From Choristocarpus tenellus KU-1152 (taxonomy: Eukaryota; Phaeophyceae): a stretch of 23,031 nucleotides of DNA. Positions 1 through 9,669 of this stretch are shown here, piece by piece (position 1 is the stretch's first letter; the number at the start of each line of letters is the position of its first letter). The notes under the pieces are model-generated. The model had not been told where the DNA came from and ran no database searches. It saw only the letters and a program-made list of their open reading frames with translations. Both the position numbers and the translations under genes were made by a program. Where the stretch lies: NCBI GenBank assembly GCA_964200185.2, contig CAXNAD020000269.1:1-23031 (forward strand). The letters are read 5' to 3'.

Positions 1-29
1 CCGCCACAGAATCACACGATTCACATTGG

Positions 30-80
30 CGACACCGGTGAGATTCGAACTCACGCGTGCAATGCACACGAACTTAGCAG
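30..80 (-). tRNA. tRNA-Ser(GCU) 3' half, 5' half not found
   Basis: Read on the minus strand from 80 down to 30. The anticodon loop CTGCTAA (80-74, anticodon GCT) is followed by a 5-nt stem strand GTTCG (73-69). Next comes a 14-nt long variable arm with a GTGC/GCAC stem (68-55). The T arm is perfect, GTGAG-TTCGAAT-CTCAC (54-38). The 3' acceptor strand CGGTGTC (37-31) and discriminator G (30) follow, and CCA is encoded at once at 29-27. Segment lengths match eukaryotic tRNA-Ser(GCU) exactly. The 5' half is missing: the sequence before the loop is CAAAA, which does not pair with GTTCG, and no GACACCG acceptor strand lies at 81-400. A GGTTAA resembling a D loop at about 103-108 may be chance. 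Options are a decayed gene, a permuted gene whose 5' half lies before position 1, or a split gene. The identity of the 3' half is firm; whether it is functional is open. Confidence 0.75.
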
Positions 81-211
81 TTTTGAACTTTCTTGAGGTG
101 TTTTTAACCAAGGCAGTAACGCCGTTACAAGTGTTATGTACTCCTAATCGATGTTGTAGGTAATACACATCTCCCTTGATATACTCTACTTGGGTCAAAA
201 ATTGCACTGCG

Positions 212-3200
212 ATGGAAATTCAATACTTGGATGCGAGGTCGATAGACTACGAAGTGTTTGCAGGGTTCATGATTCGCAATGAACCGGTACGGATACTAGC
301 GGGATCCCCCAAACTTCACCCCCTATAGAAAATACTGTTGATGATCGTATCAACTTCTTCATTTTAAACACCACCCCACTTTCGCAGGTCATCCTTCAGA
401 ACTTTGAACAAATGCTGACTTCTTTCTCATCCTGGCAAAAAGGGGGTTGTGCTAACGTCGACTTTCTGCGAGGGGAATACGGGAACATGACCGTACCGGT
501 AACCAAAGACGCTCAACATGACAAGAGCGTTGCACGATGACCTCCATTAATGCAGTACATTCAGCAAACATCCTTTCCAAACCCTAACCTTCGTTTTTCT
601 TATTGCCATCTATTGCATCGTTCCTTGATCAAGGTAGGTCGTGGAATCTTCCAGTGGGACTTATGGGGAGCAGAAACAAACTTCAATGACTCTGGGTGAG
701 TGCATTCACTTGGATACTGACTCATCTCCGTTCCTCGGGTGTGGAGCGCATGTGCCCCTCTTAAATGATGTCTACAGCATGCTGAAGATTCACCATAGCC
801 CATATTTCGCACACCTTGACCAACCTCTTTTTCCCTAGAAAGAAGACTCGACCTGAGCCAAGCACCAGCAAACGCGACTACCACTGGGGCTACGCCGCCA
901 CAACGCTCACAACTCCCTTCTGCTTATGTCCCGCCCATGTTTAAGCTGATTATTTTGATATGATTGAAGCGGAAGCATTGGTAAAGGGGGAGAACATAGA
1001 GGTGGAGGGTGAGGCCAGAAACACTCCAGGAGACCATTCTTTCCTCGCCAAAAATGAAAGACCCCTGCCTTATCTCAAAGACTGGCACTTCCAGCGCATG
1101 TGCGGTATGGATCAAGCAAAGGCGAGGGATGAAGTTGAGGGTGAAAGGTTGACTGGTGCCACTGGTTCATGGACGCCCTCTCTCTTTGCAGACGACTGGC
1201 TTAATTGGTGGTGGGACAGGAAGGGTCATGACGACTATCGTTTTGTCTACATTGGACCTAGAGGTACATGGACGCCCCTGCATCATGATGTCCTCAACAG
1301 GTGTGGATAATCCTCAATCTGTGTCGTGTTGTTCAAATCTTACATGAGATCAGAGTGGAATTGAGATGATCTTTGCATGAGCAGTATTCTCCATTTGGAA
1401 AGGGGGTGTTGTGTCTATTGGACGAAACAGGTGGTGGGGAGAGTTTTTTTCCGGCAGGTAATATTTTGGTCATCACCCTAGTTTCTAATGGATGCCGCCC
1501 AAAATCTCTTAGCTAGAGAGTTGCAATGTCCTACTTGTGTTTTGTGTGTGATAGAGAAGAAAAGAATGCATAGGAGTGTTTTGGTGCATCCAGTAGTGGC
1601 CCAAAGTGATTCCAGTCACCTCTTTGTCCCTTCCTTGTTCTCTATTTTGCCCTGTAGCTACAGTTGGTCTGCAAATATTTGCGGGCGCAAGCACTGGACA
1701 TTATTTCCACCAGAAGAGACTCCAAAACTCTATGATAGGTGAGAACATTGTATTCAGGGACCCCTTTTATGCAATGAGGTATTTTTTGAACAAACTTAAT
1801 GGATTGAAAAAAGCTTACGATTATATCACTTGCGATCCGATCGTGTACAAAGAAGCTCAAGGCAGGGCAAGAGAACAGCTGGTGAGGGTCCCTCTACGAA
1901 ACGTATGTGTGAAAGTCATCCTCCATCACCCTTTTTGACTCAAACCTCTCTGTAGAACACATATCTTGCAAGCATTTGCTGTTGTTGGTAATCGCTGGAC
2001 GTTGTATGTGTCCCTGCATCTGCCCGGGCTGATTTCATGGTACCCTTCACCCCTGACTTGTTGAAAGTGATACCCATCATAAACTCCGAACAGAGGCCAT
2101 ACATTGGTGAGTAAGGGAAAGATTATGTTTCTCTAACCTGTGACCTATATTACCATTGATGGGTCACAGTTTGTCTCACACGTCTTGATTGGTCCAGTAA
2201 GCCCCATTCCATCACCACTTCTACCACACTGCCAGTGAGATCCTCCACATATATCATCATTCTGTCTGAATGCTTGACACAGTCCAGAGGAAGAGCGATG
2301 ACCTGAGGGGTCGGTCCAACCATCAGTGGTGATTGACACATTCTTGGCAGCAACCATCTCAATGACTTAGTAGGGAGATTTTCTTCAACTCTCCTCACCA
2401 TATTGAGGAGTTGATATCGATTGAGTAGTTGCACCCTTTATTGCCAATTGCATAGAGAACGTATTTGAAATCGATACTCTCCTCAACCTGAGGATGGGAC
2501 AGGAAAGGTTGAGGGTTGTCGAGGCATTGGTTGATTGTGATGAGCAAGATGTAACAGAATAGGATATGAGACCATTTTTCTGAGAGTAGTAGACAGGTCG
2601 TGATGATATACAGGTAGAAAAAATTGCTCACACTGGTGCTAACCCTGAAAAAGTCCATATACCTCTCACTGCATGGCTCCGACCTCTTATTTGTCTTCTC
2701 ACCCTCCTCCAAATCACAAAGGGGCCTTCTGTGCCCAGGTTTGGGAGTCTGAAGGTGACATCTTGGATTGTTTCTTCACTTTGAATCACCTGATTTGATC
2801 TTGAACCTCAATAGGCTTTTTTGAAATAGATCGAGCACATGCTTGATAGGACATTCTCTCCCTTATGTAATCTTTAAAATTAAGAACGCAAGGTATTGGC
2901 CTTTGATCCATTGGGCTTCACAGTCGTCCGCTCTGTATTGTATTTTACTCTCTTCTGCTTACCGGGAAGATCAACCTTCTACACGTCAACCTCTGTTGTT
3001 TCTTGCTCATTTTCATCCCACCCTTCAACTTCCTTATCATCATCCTCTGTGTACTGGAGGGCATGTCCAGTGCCTGGCCTTGCATCATAGTTACAATCCA
3101 TGTCCTCATTTCTGCTGTCCTTGGAGTAGCAGGTGCACTCTGGGTCATGGACTCAGAAAAGATTGTTGTGCATGCTTTTGTGGGTGAAAGAGGCCCTATA

Positions 3201-5124
3201 CCCGCTATACACTCCAATGTATAGATACACTATAGACTTCAGCCCATCAAATTTCAATATCGACTTTTTGAGTCCAATCACTATTGTTCACTACATTATG
3301 TCCTGCATATTCACCAGAGAGTGAACTGTGAGTTGGAAGGAGCCTTTTCGTGTAGGAACACTGCCTGATTGTTGTTGGTCAAGATAATGTTCTAGTGTTA
3401 CATCTCCAAAATTGATTCAGTGGGCTATCTATCATGATACCTTTTGTTCAATGTGATAAGCATTCAATAAGGAGTTTGTACAAATACTTCATATTTTTCT
3501 TTCTGATACACCTGGAAAAGTTGACATAAAATGTTTCAGTGCATGGAACAAAACACTCACTCATATATCTCTTTCTTGTATCTGATTTTGAATCTGGAAG
3601 TGCTTTTTGAGAATTATTTCTGGTGTTATTATTGTAGCAATTTGAAGTCGACAATATTTCAAATATCAGATCATTTGGAGGGATTGATGGTTGTGATGTG
3701 AGGGCCGAGGGTGCTATTTAATCAACTGACATCTTACAAAAACATTCGAAGAATGTAAAGTGGAAGATTGCGCAAGGTCATTTCAAAATCATTAGTTTTT
3801 TTTTATTGACTCGTGTCAATTTTATCAAAATGTAAGCATGGATAAAATTTTCAATACTCTGGAAACACTCTAGTACCCCTTGAAGATGCACAATGTGTTC
3901 TTATCTACTCTCCTCCCCTTGCCTGCCTACTTTCTCTTGTGCGTACTTGGGTACTCAGGCATGGGCAGAATTTGGTGCCAGACATCCGGGAGGGTGGGGC
4001 AAGGGAAAGTGACTTTCCACACCTGTCGGAGGCGGTTAGGGTGGAGGTTGTGCAAGAAGCAGGAGAAGCGATTTTTGTTCCATCTGGATGGCACCACCAG
4101 GCAAGATCCAGTCTTTCCGCTGCAGTATTTTTGTTTTAAATTGATGTTTTCCCTCTTGCCTGCCCCAGTGTCCTATGCTCTCCATCTGATGGCTTGCACA
4201 GTGAACTCACTCTGCTTGACAGCCCAGGTATTGCAGTTATTGTTAAGTGGGTCTGCAGTAATAGCACCTGTATCGTACCTACCTCCAATATTGTAGTTAC
4301 ATCACCATCCCTCTACCTCCATGTGCTCTACTCCTCTCTGGTAGTAAAGACACATTTCAGCACCACCTGTCCTCGTTTTTTGTCATGTAGTTCGGATTAC
4401 CAGTAGAACCCATCCCAAACATGGTGTCACTACATGTTGGGTGCATGCAAAGGTGGTCAATCTGGGCAGTGGAGAGAGAGGAGATTCGCTCACCTTATCT
4501 GTGAACACAAACTGGTTCAATGGCTTCAACATTGGCAGAGTAAGCAAATTCCTGAGGTCGGAACTCAACGCAGTACACAAGGCAATTGAGCATCTGAGAG
4601 AAGACATGTCTCATGATGGCGATGGCAGAGACTGGGAACGACAATGTGAACTAATCATGCGTGCCAACAGTGCGCTCAATCTGACTGACTTTGCTGGCCT
4701 TGTGTGTGAGAGGGTGAGGCACATTATGACGTATTCCTGTAACCAGGATGTTTCTCTTCCATCACAAGCAGATCAAGAAGGTCAGCAGTCGGAGTTACTC
4801 TACTCTGTTAATAAGTGCAATGGTGATTTTTCGTCTGAGATGGATTCTGTCACAAGGCGAAACGACTCTAGGATTTGCGAGGGATTGGGAAAGTGGGAGG
4901 AAGGAGTATGGGAGTTGAGATGGAGGCTGCACGCTCTGGAACAGGCTGCAGTTGTGCTACAAGAGCTATCCACAAAACCAAGCATAGATCACATCTTCCT
5001 TGGAGAAGGTAAAGCCCCAAGGGGCAGTATTGATGATACACATGATACAGGGGAGACAGGTGTCTGGAGAGTAGCTGAGGCACTGATAAAGGTCAAAGCA
5101 TTTTTGAGGAGACATGGACGATGA
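212..5124 (+). CDS. JMJD4: JMJD4-like JmjC 2-oxoglutarate oxygenase (seven exons, 495 aa)
   Basis: Exons: 212-286, 388-528, 674-695, 946-1300, 1658-1738, 3959-4100, 4453-5124. All phases agree and give 495 aa; human JMJD4 is about 460. The start is the first ATG after an in-frame stop at 161. JMJD4 hallmarks run in order: EPVILQNF at the exon 1/2 junction, YLKDWHF (122-128), an FADDWLN motif, DYRFVYIGP, the iron-binding HxD (H192, D194), YSWSANICGRKHW with a candidate 2-oxoglutarate lysine (K209), LYDRHG, EAIFVPSGWHHQ with the distal iron ligand H270, and NTNWFNGFN (290-298). The C-terminal tail (about 300-495) is mostly helical and diverges. Human JMJD4 hydroxylates a lysine of translation termination factor eRF1; the same role here is inference. 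Introns are 101, 145, 250, 357, 2220 and 352 nt; the last starts with GC. An acidic insert of about 25 aa precedes YLKDWHF. The intron 2 boundaries, flanking a 22-nt exon 3, are the least certain. Confidence 0.9.
1739..3958 (+). other. Large intron 5 of the JMJD4-like gene
   Basis: This 2,220-nt phase-2 intron (AG|gtgaga ... ctcag|G) splits the JmjC core between LYD and RHG and is six to twenty times longer than its neighbours. It holds an antisense hAT transposase remnant at about 2150-2540. The rest has several short open frames without family signals, including a hydrophobic one at 3003-3224, and AT-rich stretches at 3440-3860. I see no further exon of the host gene here. The joined codon AG+G gives Arg in LYDRHG, matching the family's DRHG, which supports these boundaries. 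Confidence 0.75.
2150..2540 (-). mobile_element. Decayed hAT-family transposase fragment
   Basis: On the minus strand, the frame starting at 2357 contains VSITTDGWTDPSGHR. This fits the hAT first catalytic block (T-x-D-x-W-T), with the catalytic-type Asp at about 2324-2322. Just upstream, in another frame, lies RRVEENLPTKSL, and the frame returns downstream (about 2310-2150) with a V-x-D-L-T-like stretch. A frameshift near the TTGAGATGG at about 2365 would join the pieces, so the reading frame is broken. An upstream segment (about 2490-2400) may be the N-terminal part. I found no terminal inverted repeats or 8-bp target duplication. hAT elements are cut-and-paste DNA transposons; this one lies antisense inside a host intron and is presumably dead. 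The call rests mainly on one short motif. Confidence 0.5.
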
Positions 5125-6013
5125 TGAGAGTATACACTGAATATTTTTATCCTACCACTAATTTTAGTACAAATAGAGAACTGCTCAACTTAGAAGATAG
5201 AATGTGTGTGTGTTTGTGATGTGTAACTGCAGCTGATGAAATTGTTGTACTTAATACCTATAACATACTTTCAGGCTTCTACCACCTGCACAGAGGAGTG
5301 CCTCAGTAAATTGAAAAAACTACCAGCAACAACACACCCTTCCAGTCCCCCAGGGTCTTCCAGACAAGAGTGCAAAATGTAGCTATTTTTGTACCGTAAC
5401 ATGCCCAGTTGGGAGGGGGAGGAAAAAGACTAGACACGTGACCTGACTTGGAACAAAAGTCTCATTAGCGGTAAGTAAGATAGTACATGAAGACAAAAGT
5501 TCCACATTTATATTATTGTTTCATGAACTAACTTTACTGCCAATCTTATGAAACAGTTCTGTAAAACTGAATATGGACACTGGCATCGTGATACAAAAAA
5601 CATGTGGGCACACAAACACCCATAAAATTCTTCTCTAGCTATGCAGGGATGTCTCACTTGAGATAATACATGTTATGGTGAAACAAAACAATCTACAAAA
5701 ATATGACAAACTGGACTCCATGCACAAAAGTGATTGAGTTGTAAACAACAATTGATATATGACGACCATCAAATACAAAGCAGAATAGTCAAGGTCATAC
5801 ATCAAGGCTTGCAATTGTTTATAGTACTATATGCACCTATACAAATACTTCAAAAATGGTGAGCAAAATCCAATTCATAAAGCACCGCCATCATACATAG
5901 TTCTCAGCCTATACACCTTGCTAAGCTATAATTGAGATCCATTATGTATTTCCATCCCACCCCCTCATCCCCAATACCTGAAACGCACAAGCCTTATCCA
6001 GCCCCCCCCCCCC

Positions 6014-6023
6014 NNNNNNNNNN
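6014..6023. other. Assembly gap (10 N)
   Basis: Ten N bases directly follow a 12-nt C run (6002-6013). A fixed run of ten is usually a placeholder of unknown true size. The gap probably arose because the C homopolymer stopped sequencing or assembly. It lies outside the coding exons, in the 3' flank of the minus-strand gene. Confidence 0.95.
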
Positions 6024-6079
6024 GCTACCAAGTTTTTGGGGGGCCTGGGGTTCAGCGTGGTCCTTCCCCTCCCCCCTAT

Positions 6080-6102
6080 CCCCCCCCCCCCCCCCCCCCC
6101 CC
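6080..6102. repeat. 23-nt poly(C)/poly(G) tract
   Basis: A continuous run of 23 C, about 17 nt beyond the stop codon of the minus-strand gene. In that gene's transcript it would read as poly(G) at the start of the 3' UTR. The length may be unreliable, given the nearby gap and C run at 6002-6013. Confidence 0.85.
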
Positions 6103-6119
6103 TCCACCCTGCTCAGCCA

Positions 6120-9100
6120 TCAATCATAAACAGACTTGTATTCAGAAATAGTGTATCCTCCAGCCTTATCGTACTCTGACTCATATTCACCAAAGTTGTA
6201 CCCACCAGACTTAAACTCTTCACCCTCCTCAGCCTGGTCTTTACCCTCCTCCTTCCCACCACCCTTGACTATTGCCTCCTCCACCTTAGTTCGCCACATT
6301 GTGCCCTCCTCCTCCCCTCCTTCCATCAAGGCAGATGTAGCACCAGTGACAGCGGCTCCCTCCAGGCGGTTGCCGGTGTGTAAGGGCATAGCAAGGCCCT
6401 CTACATTTCGGCGAGCAGCCACTAATTGGGCCACTTCAAGCGCACGTTTTTCTTCCCTCTCGCGTTCCTTTGCCTCTGAAATTCCCATCCTTTTTAAAGG
6501 ACCATCGTTGTTATAATTTCAGGATAGTGGTGGAGTACATGTTGGGAACGTTTCTTGAACGTTTCTTATGGCGGTGTTGTGTGCAAAAGTGGTCAGGTTG
6601 TAATTCTATCGATGCTAGAATTCATTTTTGAAAAAGCTGATCTAGAAAACTGATGAAAACTCTTCACTTAGATGCCATTGGAAGGTCAGCTTGGTTTCTA
6701 TTAAAACGAATTCATATATCTCTGTTTCGAGCCTGATTATTGAAACATGAAACTAAATCTAATAGGGCACCTTTTCCTGGTTTCCGAGGAGTAACGCATC
6801 CTCTCAACTCAGAGGTGAGCCAAAGTATCTTAGAGGGTAGAGCCGCGTCCATTTCGGGTCAAATTCCAACGTTCCGATTTTGATGTAATTTTGACTATCA
6901 TGTTTTTGAGGAAGTGTCAATATCCTTGTTCCAGACACACCTTTTCATAACGTGCAAATTTTACATACTCCGAAACATATCGGAGTAGGAAAAAATCATA
7001 AAACACCTGTGGGAACCCAAGTCCCAAATGGACAAACAGGGCAAAAATCGTACCCTCTAAGATACTTTCACTCAGGTGCAAAACGTTTCACCCCAAAAAC
7101 AGTTCTGCCAGTCGGGGGGGGGTCACTTCATAGCAAACTGCATTCACAACATTTCGAACTTCAAGGGATATCATACGAGTTTTGCATCATGCTTTCAAGA
7201 CTTTGCCACAAATAAACTGCCGTGCATGTTTTGACTTTTTCTGAAATATATGTCATGTTCTAAACATCAACCACAGTATCATTGCAAAGCTCAGGTCATG
7301 TCAAATCAGTGTGAACTCGTTTCTAGAGGACTCCTTTCAACATCGCACCTCAAGATGTTTCAATTTCACGTTCCCATAATCATTTATTGGATATCCGAAC
7401 TGGAATCCTCATCCTTAGGCATCCAAGGTGGGTTTTTTTTCATCTTTTAATCCTCGGTAATTGTAGCAAAATACTTACTCAACACCCAACTGCTGCACAG
7501 GGTCGGTCATATAGGGTACTCCTGAACAGGGCTCAGGGGTTAGGAATCCTGGTTAAAATGCACAATAAGTGGAACAACACACTATACAGAGGTACCCTTC
7601 AAAGGCACTGCCCCAGATCAATACTGCACAAGAATATTCAAGCAATGTTGAGGAACATAAGTTTCTGCGAGCTGGAATATATATTATGTGTATGTATGGC
7701 CTTTCACTTGCCCTAACATTGCACAAGCCTCTGTCAACAACTACTGTATTACTCTCATTTCTAATCACATCTTTGGTATCTAAAACAGTAATAAATCTCT
7801 AAGGTACCTCAAAAGCACATGCATCGATCTACTCCATTACCAAAAAAAATACCCACTAAAAAAAAAGTGATCTTTATCATCCGAGGGTATTACATGATGA
7901 TACTAGAACCTTAGTATCTTAAAAGGGGGGGGGGAGTGTTTAGCCCAGATTGTCCAATCGGGGCTTGATGGAGCGTTGTAAGATACTCCAATTTTATGAC
8001 TGTGTGTGGATAGTTTTCCTTTGGATTTGGTTCAGGCAGGGGAATGGAAAAGGAAGGTGCATTGAGATGAAGGAAATTGTCCTTACACCCGACACGCTCA
8101 CTCAGATGACATGAAAATCACTACAGGTTCACACAAATCTGGGGTGGACACCTGACCTTCCCCTCTAGGATACTATGGGTCACCACCAAAGCAATGGTGG
8201 CACCCTGTCTACTGCTTATTTTATATATCTGCATGAATTTCACTCAGTGCATGGAAAGTGGATCCATACGTATCAAGAGAGGAAGACGTACCTAATGGAC
8301 CTTTTCTCTTCTCCAGTCTCAATAATACCACGAACCTCGGCTCCCTGGCGGAGGGCACCTAAATCAAGTCCCTCATATGGACGAAGCACACCTTCCATCT
8401 CTTCAACATGTCCAAGATTATCACTCGGCGTACTTCGGCGTTCTGTGCCATTCAGTCAATTAAATTGGGTAGAGTATTCCAGGAAAGGAAGTGGGGAGGA
8501 CAAATCACGCAAATATTTGTGTCAGCAAATTGTAAAAACAATGGGGCAGTGGACGTATCCATCAGCAGTACTATTGTTTCTTGATGATGAGAAGACGAGA
8601 GGATATATCCATTGCTGAACTGCATAAAGCCGTGACTCCAAAGGACCGTTTCAACCTTAGAGTCCATTGCAGGGCAGACCTAGAGGATCCATGTGTACTA
8701 CTCCCCCTTCTTGCGCATGTTGGTGTTGATGGGAAAAAACAGTTAGGAAGAAGATGAGCCCCAAAAATTTGTAATAAAAAAGGTTGTTTTGGGCACACCG
8801 TTTCCAATATGGCTACAAGTATAATTTTTCTTAACTCTTCAAGACTTACTCTTACGTTACCCTCAGAACTGGTACAGGACACCTTGGTCACCTAGCGACT
8901 CGCCTGATCTCGCCATGTCCGCCACCTCGATCGGACGGCCGACGACGAATGCGTGGGTGGTAGGCAATTCGCTCTGAATGAAATTAGATGGGGTCCGCGT
9001 CTCTGAAGACGGCAGTGAGGGGTAAACCATTCCTGCGGATCCCACCTGCTAAACCATGTGTACACGGAGGAAAGAGCAAAGTATATTAGTATTACTTCGG

Positions 9101-9669
9101 TAGAATAACCTAAGTCAAATATTCAAATCTCGTTGTTCATGCACAGAGTGAAAGCGACTGATATTGTATCATAGTGAGGAAGCCGGAAGAATATCGTTCA
9201 TCACTCGTCACCTATAAGCCATACCCAACACAGCACATCCCATCGTACCTCGACCTGATCGCTGTAGTTTGGATACAGTGCCCCATAGTCTGGAGGCGTT
9301 TGCTGGTTCAAAGTGATCGGAAAAAATGGGGCCAGCACGGGAAGTAAAGAAATATCAAGTAGATTTTGACAAAGTGAACTGTGCTTGGAAAGTGCTTGTC
9401 TTTTGGCAGTACTATATTGTTGTACTTCAATAAAGCATTGCAAAATAAACACCCCACGAACGACGAACACTGTTTGCTGAGCGATCCTCCCTTACCACTG
9501 GATGAAGCTCCACTCCATCAACAGCAACGGCATCTGCATCAATGTGAACGCCAGACACAGGTGTGGTTGGAGTAGTATCATCAGGGGCAATCAATGGCGT
9601 TGTCATACTTTCCTCCTCGTGCACCCACTCGTCTCTAGTTTGAGAATCGGCGGACAACATGGCCATCAT
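6120..9669 (-). CDS. Unrecognised 282-aa charged protein with C-terminal tyrosine repeats (four exons)
   Basis: Exons on the minus strand: 9669-9496, 9045-8892, 8442-8292, 6489-6120. The joins are in phase (0, 1, 2) and give 282 aa. Introns are 450, 449 and 1,802 nt, all starting with GT; the last 3' splice site is AAAAG. The start is the first in-frame ATG (Met-Met-Ala-Met). Residues 1-58 are Thr/Pro/Asp-rich. Residues about 110-180 are strongly charged and likely helical (EEKRSIRMGISEAKERE across the exon 3/4 join). Residues 220-250 are Gly/Glu/Lys-rich. The end has two 13-aa repeats, GGYNFGEYESEYD (255-267) and GGYTISEYKSVYD (270-282). There is no signal peptide, membrane segment or domain that I recognise. 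It is divergent from the NOVA-like gene and may share its promoter. The exons read as coding, but the join from exon 3 to exon 4 rests on phase alone; exon 4 could instead be a separate 122-aa gene. Confidence 0.6.
6811..6870 (+). repeat. tRNA-like interspersed repeat, copy 1
   Basis: This copy shares the exact 18-mer AAAGTATCTTAGAGGGTA (6822-6839) with copy 2, which lies inverted at 7051-7068. The similarity goes on into CCATTT..GGG and TTCC-AC after a gap of about 9 nt. It has sequences resembling Pol III promoter boxes: TATCTTAGAGGG against the A box and GGTCAAATTCC against the B box. It lies in intron 3 of the minus-strand gene, antisense to it. A tRNA-derived SINE fragment is possible. 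Confidence 0.45.
6966..6987. repeat. 8-bp perfect hairpin
   Basis: TACTCCGA (6966-6973) and TCGGAGTA (6980-6987) form a perfect 8-bp stem around a 6-nt loop. It lies between the two inverted tRNA-like repeat copies and may belong to the same element. Confidence 0.6.
7003..7079 (-). repeat. tRNA-shaped inverted copy 2 of the repeat
   Basis: Read on the minus strand, this 77-nt stretch can fold like a tRNA. It has a 7-bp acceptor-like stem GCACCTG (7079-7073) with CAGGTGT (7009-7003, one G-U pair). It has a 5-bp stem with a 7-nt loop at 7055-7039 and a 5-bp stem with a 7-nt loop TGGGA-CTTGGGT-TCCCA at 7026-7010, directly joined to the acceptor strand as in a tRNA. However, the T-like loop lacks TTC, the anticodon-like loop lacks U33, and the D arm is weak. 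It is therefore tRNA-shaped, not a credible working tRNA. It shares its core with copy 1. Confidence 0.4.

Larger units (their letters stand above)
5125..6119. other. Convergent spacer between JMJD4-like gene and minus-strand gene
   Basis: The JMJD4-like gene ends at 5124 and the minus-strand gene ends at 6120, so this is a tail-to-tail spacer that must hold both 3' UTRs. It is AT-rich from about 5140 to 5940, with a short TG repeat near 5203-5216. From 5941 it becomes C-rich and contains the assembly gap and two long C-tracts. I see no supported gene. Confidence 0.6.

Noticed and set aside
655-695. Longer exon 3 of the JMJD4-like gene starting after ccag at 654
   Set aside because: It needs a phase-2 donor at the end of exon 2, and no GT or GC donor fits; the 674 start fits phase and homology.
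3003-3224. 73-aa hydrophobic plus-strand frame in JMJD4-like intron 5
   Set aside because: It could suggest membrane helices, but it is short, has no recognisable family and lies in an intron; the pyrimidine-rich sequence alone explains the hydrophobic residues.
6136-6516. 126-aa plus-strand frame opposite the minus-strand exon 4
   Set aside because: Ser/Pro-rich translation is the antisense shadow of the Glu/Lys/Gly-rich exon on the other strand.
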